From Synchiropus splendidus (lineage: Eukaryota; Chordata; Actinopteri; Syngnathiformes; Callionymidae): a stretch of 64,000 nucleotides of DNA. The notes beneath the pieces were generated by a model. That model searched no databases, had not been told where the DNA came from, and saw nothing but the letters and a program-made list of their open reading frames with translations. Position 1 is the stretch's first letter; each line of letters opens with the position of its first letter. The stretch is from the NCBI RefSeq assembly GCF_027744825.2, contig NC_071349.1, positions 186,001-250,000 on the forward strand, given 5' to 3'. Positions 48,504 through 60,535 of this stretch are shown one piece after another. The translations under genes were made by a program, and so were the position numbers.

Positions 48504-51323
48504 CTAGTAGGTGCACATCAAATCTAAGCTGTCTGAAGTGTTTTTCCAAAGTTATCAACACTTTTATGTTTGGCGTTCCGAAACCCACCTTATCTCAGGC
48601 TGAAAAGGGTTTTTGTGCATTGTGCCATAACTTTTCAGGGAAGCTTGAGAACATGAAATTTTAACCTCCCACTATAGCAGAAAGGGTCTTTCTAGTAGTT
48701 GCACATCAAATCTAAACTGTCTGAAGTGTTTTTCCAAAGTTATTAACACTTTTATGTTTGGCGTTCCGAAACCCACCTTATCTCAGGCTGAAAAGCGTTT
48801 TTACGCATTGTGCCATAACTTTTCAGGGAAGCTTCAGAACATGAAATTTTAACCTCCCACTATAGCAGAAAGGGTCTTTCTAGTACGTGCACATCAAATC
48901 TAAGCTGTCTGAAGTGTTTTTCGAAAGTTATCAACACTTTTATGTTTGTCGTTCCGAAACCCACCTTATCTCAGGCTGAAAAGCGTTTTTTTGCATTGTG
49001 CCATAACTTTTCAGGGAAGCTTCAGAACATGAAATTTTAACCTCCCACTATAGCAGAAAGGGTCTTTCTAGTAGTTGCACTTCAAATCTAAGCTGTCTGA
49101 AGTGTTTTTCAAAAGTTATCAACACTTTTATGTTTGGCGTTCCGAAACCCACCTTATCTCAGGCTGAAAAGCGTTTTTGTGCATTGTGCCATAACTTTTC
49201 AGGGAAGCTTCAGAACATGAAATTTTAACCTCCCACTATAGCAGAAAGGGTCTTTCTAGTAGTTGCACATCAAATCTAAACTGTCTGAAGTGTTTTTCCA
49301 AAGTTATTAACACTTTTATGTTTGGCGTTCCGAAACCCACCTTATCTCAGGCTGAAAAGCGTTTTTGTGCATTGTGCCATAACTTTTCAGGGAAGCTTCA
49401 GAACATGAAATTTTAACCTCCCACTATAGCAGAAAGGGTCTTTCTAGTAGTTGCACATCAAATCTAAACTGTCTGAAGTGTTTTTCCAAAGTTATCAACA
49501 CTTTTATGTTTGGCGTTCCGAAACCCACCTTATCTCAGGCTGAAAAGCGTTTTTACGCATTGTGCCATAACTTTTCAGGGAAGCTTCAGAACATGAAATT
49601 TTAACCTCCCACTATAGCAGAAAGGGTCTTTCTAGTAGGTGCACATCAAATCTAAGCTGTCTGAAGTGTATTTCCAAAGTTATCAACACTTTTATGTTTG
49701 GCGTTCCGAAACCCACCTTATCTCAGGCTGAAAAGCGTTTTTGTGCATTGTGCCATAACTTTTCAGGGAAGCTTCAGAACATGAAATTTTAACCTCCCAC
49801 TATTGCAGAAAGGGTTTTTCTAGTAGGTGCACATCAAATCTAAGCTGTCTGAAGTGTTTTTCCAAAGTTATCAACACTTTTATGTTTGGCGTTCCGAAAC
49901 CCACCTTATCTCAGGCTGAAAAGCGTTTTTGTGCATTGTGCCATAACTTTTCAGGGAAGCTTCAGAACATGAAATTTTAACCTCCCACTATAGCAGAAAG
50001 GGTCTTTCTAGTAGTTGCACATCAAATCTAAACTGTCTGAAGTGTTTTTCCAAAGTTATTAACACTTTTATGTTTGGCGTTCCGAAACCCACCTTATCTC
50101 AGGCTGAAAAGCGTTTTTACGCATTGTGCCATAACTTTTCAGGGAAGCTTCAGAACATGAAATTTTAACCTCCCACTATAGCAGAAAGGGTCTTTCTAGT
50201 AGGTGCACATCAAATCTAAGCTGTCTGAAGTGTTTTTCGAAAGTTATCAACACTTTTATGTTTGGCGTTCCGAAACCCACCTTATCTCAGGCTGAAAAGC
50301 GTTTTTGTGCATTGTGCCATAACTTTTCAGGGAAGCTTCAGAACATGAAATTTTAACCTCCCACTATAGCAGAAAGGGTCTTTCTAGTAGTTGCACATCA
50401 AATCTAAGCTGTCTGAAGTGTTTTTCAAAAGTTATCAACACTTTTATGTTTGGCGTTCCGAAACCCACCTTATCTCAGGCTGAAAAGCGTTTTTGTGCAT
50501 TGTGCCATAACTTTTCAGGGAAGCTTCAGAACATGAAATTTTAACCTCCCACTATAGCAGAAAGGGTCTTTCTAGTAGTTGCACATCAAATCTAAACTGT
50601 CTGAAGTGTTTTTCCAAAGTTATCAACACTTTTATGTTTGGCGTTCCGAAACCCACCTTATCTCAGGCTGAAAAGCGTTTTTGTGCATTGTGCCATAACT
50701 TTTCAGGGAAGCTTCAGAACATGAAATTTTAACCTCCCACTATAGCAGAAAGGGTCTTTCTAGTAGTTGCACATCAAATCTAAACTGTCTGAATTGTTTT
50801 TCCAAAGTTATTAACACTTTTATGTTTGGCGTTCCGAAACCCACCTTATCTCAGGCTGAAAAGCGTTTTTGTGCATTGTGCCATAACTTTTCAGGGAAGC
50901 TTCAGAACATGAAATTTTAACCTCCCACTATAGCAGAAAGGGTCTTTCTAGTAGTTGCACATCAAATCTAAACTGTCTGAAGTGTTTTTCCAAAGTTATC
51001 AACACTTTTATGTTTGGCGTTCCGAAACCCACCTTATCTCAGGCTGAAAAGCGTTTTTACGCATTGTGCCATAACTTTTCAGGGAAGCTTCAGAACATGA
51101 AATTTTAACCTCCCACTATAGCAGAAAGGGTCTTTCTAGTAGGTGCACATCAAATCTAAGCTGTCTGAAGTGTTTTTCCAAAGTTATCAACACTTTTATG
51201 TTTGGCGTTCCGAAACCCACCTTATCTCAGGCTGAAAAGCGTTTTTGTGCATTGTGCCATAACTTTTCAGGGAAGCTTCAGAACATGAAATTTTAACCTC
51301 CCACTATAGCAGAAAGGGTCTTT
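48504..51323. repeat. M259-M273: C-D-E-F-A-B-C-C-D-E-F-G-A-B-C stretch
   Basis: Two rounds of the base HOR, the first lacking G. This part has more private single-base changes than its neighbours: AAAAGGG (48,504 unit), GTACGTGC, TTTGTCG and TTTTTTTGC all in the E unit at 48,880, CACTTCAAATC (49,068), GGGTTTTTC (49,632) and GAATTG (50,760). M265 at 49,632 is the GTGTATTTCC/CACTATTGC C unit. Confidence 0.8.
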
Positions 51324-54300
51324 CTAGTAGTTGCACATCAAATCTAAACTGTCTGAAGTGTTTTTCCAAAGTTATCAACACTTTTATGTTTGGCGTTCCG
51401 AAACCCACCTTATCTCAGGCTGAAAAGCGTTTTTGTGCATTGTGCCATAACTTTTCAGGGAAGCTTCAGAACATGAAATTTTAACCTCCCACTATAGCAG
51501 AAAGGGTCTTTCTAGTAGTTGCACATCAAATCTAAACTGTCTGAAGTGTTTTTCCAAAGTTATTAACACTTTTATGTTTGGCGTTCCGAAACCCACCTTA
51601 TCTCAGGCTGAAAAGCGTTTTTGTGCATTGTGCCATAACTTTTCAGGGAAGCTTCAGAACATGAAATTTTAACCTCCCACTATAGCAGAAAGGGTCTTTC
51701 TAGTAGTTGCACATCAAATCTAAACTGTCTGAAGTGTTTTTCCAAAGTTATCAACACTTTTATGTTTGGCGTTCCGAAACCCACCTTATCTCAGGCTGAA
51801 AAGCGTTTTTACGCATTGTGCCATAACTTTTCAGGGAAGCATCAGAACATGAAATTTTAACCTCCCACTATAGCAGAAAGGGTCTTTCTAGTAGGTGCAC
51901 ATCAAATCTAAGCTGTCTGAAGTGTTTTCCGAAAGTTATCAACACTTTTATGTTTGGCGTTCCGAAGCCCACCTTATCTCAGGCTGAAAAGCGTTTTTGT
52001 GCATTATGCCATAACTTTTCAGGGAAGCTTCAGAACATGAAATTTTAACCTCCCACTATAGCAGAAAGGGTCTTTCTAGTAGTTGCACATCAAATCTAAG
52101 CTGTCTGAAGTGTTTTTCAAAAGTTATCAACACTTTTATGTTTGGCGTTCCGAAACCCACCTTATCTCAGGCTGAAAAGCGTTTTTGTGCATTGTGCCAT
52201 AACTTTTCAGGGAAGCTTCAGAACATGAAATTTTAACCTCCCACTATAGCAGAAAGGGTCTTTCTAGTAGTTGCACATCAAATCTAAACTGTCTGAAGTG
52301 TTTTTCCAAAGTTATTAACACTTTTATGTTTGGCGTTCCGAAACCCACCTTATCTCAGGCTGAAAAGCGTTTTTGTGCATTTTGCCATAACTTTTCAGGG
52401 AAGCTTCAGAACATGAAATTTTAACCTCCCACTATAGCAGAAAGGGTCTTTCTAGTAGTTGCACATCAAATCTAAACTGTCTGATGTGTTTTTCCAAAGT
52501 TATCAACACTTTTATGTTCGGCGTTCCGAAACCCACCTTATCTCAGGCTGAAAAGCGTTTTTACGCATTGTGCCATAACTTTTCAGGGAAGCTTCAGAAC
52601 ATGAAATTTTAACCTCCCACTATAGCAGAAAGGGTCTTTCTAGTAGGTGCACATCAAATCTAAGCTGTCTGAAGTGTTTTTCCAAAGTTATCAACACTTT
52701 TATGTTTGGCGTTCCGAAACCCACCTTATCTCAGGCTGAAAAGCGTTTTTGTGCATTGTGCCATAACTTTTCAGGGAAGCTTGAGAACATGAAATTTTAA
52801 CCTCCCACTATAGCAGAAAGGGTCTTTCTAGTAGTTGCACATCAAATCTAAACTGTCTGAAGTGTTTTTCCAAAGTTATTAACACTTTTATGTTTGGCGT
52901 TCCGAAACCCACCTTATCTCAGGCTGAAAAGCGTTTTTACGCATTGTGCCATAACTTTTCAGGGAAGCTTCAGAACATGAAATTTTAACCTCCCACTATA
53001 GCAGAAAGGGTCTTTGTAGTAGGTGCACATCAAATCTAAGCTGTCTGAAGTGTTTTTCGAAAGTTATCAACACTTTTATGTTTGGCGTTCCGAAACCCAC
53101 CTTATCTCAGGCTGAAAAGCGTTTTTGTGCATTGTGCCATAACTTTTCAGGGAAGCTTCAGAACATGAAATTTTAACCTCCCACTATAGCAGAAAGGATC
53201 TTTCTAGTAGTTGCACATCAAATCTAAGCTGTCTGAAGTGTTTTTCAAAAGTTATCAACACTTTTATGTTTGGCGTTCCGAAACCCACCTTATCTCAGGC
53301 TGAAAAGCGTTTTTGTGCATTGTGCCATAACTTTTCATGGAAGCTTCAGAACATGAAATTTTAACCTCCCACTATAGCAGAAAGGGTCTTTCTAGTAGTT
53401 GCACATCAAATCTAAACTGTCTGAAGTGTTTTTCCAAAGTTATCAACACTTTTATGTTTGGCGTTCCGAAACCCACCTTATCTCAGGCTGAAAAGCGTTT
53501 TTGTGCATTGTGCCATAACTTTTCAGGGAAGCTTCAGAACATGAAATTTTAACCTCCCACTATAGCAGAAAGGGTCTTTCTAGTAGTTGCACATCAAATC
53601 TAAACTGTCTGAAGTGTTTTTCCAAAGTTATTAACACTTTTATGTTTGGCGTTCCGAAACCCACCTTATCTCAGGCTGAAAAGCGTTTTTGTGCATTGTG
53701 CCATAACTTTTCAGGGAAGCTTCAGAACATGAAATTTTAACCTCCCACTATAGCAGAAAGGGTCTTTCTAGTAGTTGCACATCAAATCTAAACTGTCTGA
53801 AGTGTTTTTCCAAAGTTATCAACACTTTTATGTTTGGCGTTCCGAAACCCACCTTATCTCAGGCTGAAAAGCGTTTTTACGCATTGTGCCATAACTTTTC
53901 AGGGAAGCTTCAGAACATGAAATTTTAACCTCCCACTATAGCAGAAAGGGTCTTTCTAGTAGGTGCACATCAAATCTAAGCTGTCTGAAGTGTATTTCCA
54001 AAGTTATCAACACTTTTATGTTTGGCGTTCCGAAACCCACCTTATCTCAGGCTGAAAAGCGTTTTTGTGCATTGTGCCATAACTTTTCAGGGAAGCTTCA
54101 GAACATGAAATTTTAACCTCCCACTATTGCAGAAAGGGTCTTTCTAGTAGGTGCACATCAAATCTAAGCTGTCTGAAGTGTTTTTCCATGGTTATCAACA
54201 CTTTTATGTTTGGCGTTCCGAAACCCACCTTATCTCAGGCTGAAAAGCGTTTTTGTGCATTGTGCCATAACTTTTCAGGGAAGCTTCAGAACATGAAATT

Positions 54301-54519
54301 TTAACCTCCCACTATAGCAGAAAGGGTCTTTCTAGTAGTTGCACATCAAATCTAAACTGTCTGAAGTGTTTTTCCAAAGTTATTAACACTTTTATGTTTG
54401 GCGTTCCGAAACCCACCTTATCTCAGGCTGAAAAGCGTTTTTGTGCATTGTGCCATAACTTTTCAGGGAAGCTTCAGAACATGAAATTTTAACCTCCCAC
54501 TATAGCAGAAAGGGTCTTT
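51324..54519. repeat. 17-monomer duplicated unit, copy 1 (M274-M290)
   Basis: Order is G-A-B-C-F-A-B-C-D-E-F-G-A-B-C-C-A. Markers are GCATCAGAAC (51,700), TTTTCCGAAAG with CCGAAGCCC (51,888), GCATTTTGCC (52,264), CTGATGTG with ATGTTCGG (52,452), GCTTGAG (52,640), CTTTGTAG (53,015 region), GGATCTTTC (53,197 region), TCATGG (53,204), GTGTATTTCC (53,956) and CCATGG (54,144). All recur exactly 3196 bases later. Confidence 0.9.
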
Positions 54520-57500
54520 CTAGTAGTTGCACATCAAATCTAAACTGTCTGAAGTGTTTTTCCAAAGTTATCAACACTTTTATGTTTGGCGTTCCGAAAC
54601 CCACCTTATCTCAGGCTGAAAAGCGTTTTTGTGCATTGTGCCATAACTTTTCAGGGAAGCTTCAGAACATGAAATTTTAACCTCCCACTATAGCAGAAAG
54701 GGTCTTTCTAGTAGTTGCACATCAAATCTAAACTGTCTGAAGTGTTTTTCCAAAGTTATTAACACTTTTATGTTTGGCGTTCCGAAACCCACCTTATCTC
54801 AGGCTGAAAAGCGTTTTTGTGCATTGTGCCATAACTTTTCAGGGAAGCTTCAGAACATGAAATTTTAACCTCCCACTATAGCAGAAAGGGTCTTTCTAGT
54901 AGTTGCACATCAAATCTAAACTGTCTGAAGTGTTTTTCCAAAGTTATCAACACTTTTATGTTTGGCGTTCCGAAACCCACCTTATCTCAGGCTGAAAAGC
55001 GTTTTTACGCATTGTGCCATAACTTTTCAGGGAAGCATCAGAACATGAAATTTTAACCTCCCACTATAGCAGAAAGGGTCTTTCTAGTAGGTGCACATCA
55101 AATCTAAGCTGTCTGAAGTGTTTTCCGAAAGTTATCAACACTTTTATGTTTGGCGTTCCGAAGCCCACCTTATCTCAGGCTGAAAAGCGTTTTTGTGCAT
55201 TATGCCATAACTTTTCAGGGAAGCTTCAGAACATGAAATTTTAACCTCCCACTATAGCAGAAAGGGTCTTTCTAGTAGTTGCACATCAAATCTAAGCTGT
55301 CTGAAGTGTTTTTCAAAAGTTATCAACACTTTTATGTTTGGCGTTCCGAAACCCACCTTATCTCAGGCTGAAAAGCGTTTTTGTGCATTGTGCCATAACT
55401 TTTCAGGGAAGCTTCAGAACATGAAATTTTAACCTCCCACTATAGCAGAAAGGGTCTTTCTAGTAGTTGCACATCAAATCTAAACTGTCTGAAGTGTTTT
55501 TCCAAAGTTATTAACACTTTTATGTTTGGCGTTCCGAAACCCACCTTATCTCAGGCTGAAAAGCGTTTTTGTGCATTTTGCCATAACTTTTCAGGGAAGC
55601 TTCAGAACATGAAATTTTAACCTCCCACTATAGCAGAAAGGGTCTTTCTAGTAGTTGCACATCAAATCTAAACTGTCTGATGTGTTTTTCCAAAGTTATC
55701 AACACTTTTATGTTCGGCGTTCCGAAACCCACCTTATCTCAGGCTGAAAAGCGTTTTTACGCATTGTGCCATAACTTTTCAGGGAAGCTTCAGAACATGA
55801 AATTTTAACCTCCCACTATAGCAGAAAGGGTCTTTCTAGTAGGTGCACATCAAATCTAAGCTGTCTGAAGTGTTTTTCCAAAGTTATCAACACTTTTATG
55901 TTTGGCGTTCCGAAACCCACCTTATCTCAGGCTGAAAAGCGTTTTTGTGCATTGTGCCATAACTTTTCAGGGAAGCTTGAGAACATGAAATTTTAACCTC
56001 CCACTATAGCAGAAAGGGTCTTTCTAGTAGTTGCACATCAAATCTAAACTGTCTGAAGTGTTTTTCCAAAGTTATTAACACTTTTATGTTTGGCGTTCCG
56101 AAACCCACCTTATCTCAGGCTGAAAAGCGTTTTTACGCATTGTGCCATAACTTTTCAGGGAAGCTTCAGAACATGAAATTTTAACCTCCCACTATAGCAG
56201 AAAGGGTCTTTGTAGTAGGTGCACATCAAATCTAAGCTGTCTGAAGTGTTTTTCGAAAGTTATCAACACTTTTATGTTTGGCGTTCCGAAACCCACCTTA
56301 TCTCAGGCTGAAAAGCGTTTTTGTGCATTGTGCCATAACTTTTCAGGGAAGCTTCAGAACATGAAATTTTAACCTCCCACTATAGCAGAAAGGATCTTTC
56401 TAGTAGTTGCACATCAAATCTAAGCTGTCTGAAGTGTTTTTCAAAAGTTATCAACACTTTTATGTTTGGCGTTCCGAAACCCACCTTATCTCAGGCTGAA
56501 AAGCGTTTTTGTGCATTGTGCCATAACTTTTCATGGAAGCTTCAGAACATGAAATTTTAACCTCCCACTATAGCAGAAAGGGTCTTTCTAGTAGTTGCAC
56601 ATCAAATCTAAACTGTCTGAAGTGTTTTTCCAAAGTTATCAACACTTTTATGTTTGGCGTTCCGAAACCCACCTTATCTCAGGCTGAAAAGCGTTTTTGT
56701 GCATTGTGCCATAACTTTTCAGGGAAGCTTCAGAACATGAAATTTTAACCTCCCACTATAGCAGAAAGGGTCTTTCTAGTAGTTGCACATCAAATCTAAA
56801 CTGTCTGAAGTGTTTTTCCAAAGTTATTAACACTTTTATGTTTGGCGTTCCGAAACCCACCTTATCTCAGGCTGAAAAGCGTTTTTGTGCATTGTGCCAT
56901 AACTTTTCAGGGAAGCTTCAGAACATGAAATTTTAACCTCCCACTATAGCAGAAAGGGTCTTTCTAGTAGTTGCACATCAAATCTAAACTGTCTGAAGTG
57001 TTTTTCCAAAGTTATCAACACTTTTATGTTTGGCGTTCCGAAACCCACCTTATCTCAGGCTGAAAAGCGTTTTTACGCATTGTGCCATAACTTTTCAGGG
57101 AAGCTTCAGAACATGAAATTTTAACCTCCCACTATAGCAGAAAGGGTCTTTCTAGTAGGTGCACATCAAATCTAAGCTGTCTGAAGTGTATTTCCAAAGT
57201 TATCAACACTTTTATGTTTGGCGTTCCGAAACCCACCTTATCTCAGGCTGAAAAGCGTTTTTGTGCATTGTGCCATAACTTTTCAGGGAAGCTTCAGAAC
57301 ATGAAATTTTAACCTCCCACTATTGCAGAAAGGGTCTTTCTAGTAGGTGCACATCAAATCTAAGCTGTCTGAAGTGTTTTTCCATGGTTATCAACACTTT
57401 TATGTTTGGCGTTCCGAAACCCACCTTATCTCAGGCTGAAAAGCGTTTTTGTGCATTGTGCCATAACTTTTCAGGGAAGCTTCAGAACATGAAATTTTAA

Positions 57501-57527
57501 CCTCCCACTATAGCAGAAAGGGTCTTT
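54520..57527. repeat. 17-monomer duplicated unit, copy 2 (M291-M306)
   Basis: It carries the marker series of 51,324-54,331: GCATCAGAAC (54,896), TTTTCCGAAAG (55,084), GCATTTTGCC (55,460), ATGTTCGG (55,648), GCTTGAG (55,836), CTTTGTAG, GGATCTTTC, TCATGG (56,400), GTGTATTTCC (57,152) and CCATGG (57,340). The rare paired changes place this among the youngest events in the window. Its last units also form the start of the 56,400-60,535 block. Confidence 0.9.
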
Positions 57528-60500
57528 CTAGTAGTTGCACATCAAATCTAAACTGTCTGAAGTGTTTTTCCAAAGTTATTAACACTTTTATGTTTGGCGT
57601 TCCGAAACCCACCTTATCTCAGGCTGAAAAGCGTTTTTACGCATTGTGCCATAACTTTTCAGGGAAGCTTCAGAACATGAAATTTTAACCTCCCACTATA
57701 GCAGAAAGGGTCTTTCTAGTAGGTGCACATCAAATCTAAGCTGTCTGAAGTGTTTTTCGAAAGTTATCAACACTTTTATGTTTGGCGTTCCGAAACCCAC
57801 CTTATCTCAGGCTGAAAAGCGTTTTTGTGCATTGTGCCATAACTTTTCAGGGAAGCTTCAGAACATGAAATTTTAACCTCCCACTATAGCAGAAAGGGTC
57901 TTTCTAGTAGTTGCACATCAAATCTAAGCTGTCTGAAGTGTTTTTCAAAAGTTATCAACACTTTTATGTTTGGCGTTCCGAAACCCACCTTATCTCAGGC
58001 TGAAAAGCGTTTTTGTGCATTGTGCCATAACTTTTCAGGGAAGCTTCAGAATATGAAATTTTAACCTCCCACTATAGCAGAAAGGGTCTTTCTAGTAGTT
58101 GCACATCAAATCTAAACTGTCTGAAGTGTTTTTCCAAAGTTATCAACACTTTTATGTTTGGCGTTCCGAAACCCACCTTATCTCAGGCTGAAAAGCGTTT
58201 TTGTGCATTGTGCCATAACTTTTCAGGGAAGCTTCAGAACATGAAATTTTAACCTCCCACTATAGCAGAAAGGGTCTTTCTAGTAGTTGCACATCAAATC
58301 TAAACTGTCTGAAGTGTTTTTCCAAAGTTATTAACACTTTTATGTTTGGCGTTCCGAAACCCACCTTATCTCAGGCTGAAAAGCGTTTTTGTGCATTGTG
58401 CCATAACTTTTCAGGGAAGCTTCAGAACATGAAATTTTAACCTCCCACTATAGCAGAAAGGGTCTTTCTAGTAGTTGCACATCAAATCTAAACTGTCTGA
58501 AGTGTTTTTCCAAAGTTATCAACACTTTTATGTTTGGCGTTCCGAAACCCACCTTATCTCAGGCTGAAAAGCGTTTTTACGCATTGTGCCATAACTTTTC
58601 AGGGAAGCTTCAGAACATGAAATTTTAACCTCCCACTATAGCAGAAAGGGTCTTTCTAGTAGGTGCACATCAAATCTAAGCTGTCTGAAGTGTTTTTCCA
58701 AAGTTATCAACACTTTTATGTTTGGCGTTCCGAAACCCACCTTATCTCAGGCTGAAAAGCGTTTTTGTGCATTGTGCCATAACTTTTCAGGGAAGCTTCA
58801 GAACATGAAATTTTAACCTCCCACTATAGCAGAAAGGGTCTTTCTAGTAGTTGCACATCAAATCTAAACTGTCTGAAGTGTTTTTCCAAAGTTATCAACA
58901 CTTTTATGTTTGGCGTTCCGAAACCCACCTTATCTCAGGCTGAAAAGCGTTTTTGTGCATTGTGCCATAACTTTTCAGGGAAGCTTCAGAACATGAAATT
59001 TTAACCTCCCACTATAGCAGAAAGGGTCTTTCTAGTAGTTGCACATCAAATCTAAACTGTCTGAAGTGTTTTTCCAAAGTTATTAACACTTTTATGTTTG
59101 GCGTTCCGAAACCCACCTTATCTCAGGCTGAAAAGCGTTTTTGTGCATTGTGCCATAACTTTTCAGGGAAGCTTCAGAACATGAAATTTTAACCTCCCAC
59201 TATAGCAGAAAGGGTCTTTCTAGTAGTTGCACATCAAATCTAAACTGTCTGAAGTGTTTTTCCAAAGTTATGAACACTTTTATGTTTGGCGTTCCGAAAC
59301 CCACCTTATCTCAGGCTGAAAAGCGTTTTTGTGCATTGTGCCATAACTTTTCAGGAAAGCTTCAGAACATGAAATTTTAACCTCCCACTATAGCAGAAAG
59401 GGTCTTTCTAGTAGTTGCACATCAAATCTAAACTGTCTGAAGTGTTTTTCCAAAGTTATCAACACTTTTATGTTTGGCGTTCCGAAACCCACCTTATCTC
59501 AGGCTGAAAAGCGTTTTTACGCATTGTGCCATAACTTTTCAGGGAAGCTTCAGAACATGAAATTTTAACCTCCCACTATAGCAGAAAGGGTCTTTCTAGT
59601 AGGTGCACATCAAATCTAAGCTGTCTGAAGTGTTTTTCCAAAGTTATTAACACTTTTATGTTTGGCGTTCCGAAACCCACCTTATCTCAGGCTGAAAAGC
59701 GTTTTTGTGCATTGTGCCATAACTTTTCAGGGAAGCTTCAGAACATGAAATTTTAACCTCCCACTATAGCAGAAAGGGTCTTTCTAGTAGTTGCACATCA
59801 AATCTAAACTGTCTGAAGTGTTTTTCCAAAGTTATTAACACTTTTATGTTTGGCGTTCCGAAACCCACCTTATCTCAGGCTGAAAAGCGTTTTTGTGCAT
59901 TGTGCCATAACTTTTCAGGGAAGCTTCAGAACATGAAATTTTAACCTCCCACTATAGCAGAAAGGGTCTTTCTAGTAGTTGCACATCAAATCTAAACTGT
60001 CTGAAGTGTTTTTCCAAAGTTATGAACACTTTTATGTTTGGCGTTCCGAAACCCACCTTATCTCAGGCTGAAAAGCGTTTTTGTGCATTGTGCCATAACT
60101 TTTCAGGGAAGCTTCAGAACATGAAATTTTAACCTCCCACTATAGCAGAAAGGGTCTTTCTAGTAGTTGCACATCAAATCTAAACTGTCTGAAGTGTTTT
60201 TCCAAAGTTATTAACACTTTTATGTTTGGCGTTCCGAAACCCACCTTATCTCAGGCTGAAAAGCGTTTTTGTGCATTGTGCCATAACTTTTCAGGGAAGC
60301 TTCAGAACATGAAATTTTAACCTCCCACTATAGCAGAAAGGGTCTTTCTAGTAGTTGCACATCAAATCTAAACTGTCTGAAGTGTTTTTCCAAAGTTATC
60401 AACACTTTTATGTTTGGCGTTCCGAAACCCACCTTATCTCAGGCTGAAAAGCGTTTTTACGCATTGTGCCATAACTTTTCAGGGAAGCATCAGAACATGA

Positions 60501-60535
60501 AATTTTAACCTCCCACTATAGCAGAAAGGGTCTTT
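56400..60535. repeat. 22-monomer block, copy 2 of 44,368-48,503 (M301-M322)
   Basis: The unit order follows copy 1 from the TCATGG F unit to the GCATCAGAAC B unit at 60,348, including the CAGGAAAG plus TATGAAC A unit (59,220) and the T53 C unit (59,596). Differences include CCATGG (57,340), GAATATG (57,904), absence of CACTTTTGC, and a G53 A unit at 59,972 where copy 1 has TTGTTAAC. The unit after the block is a marked C (60,536) rather than the C144G C of copy 1. Confidence 0.83.
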
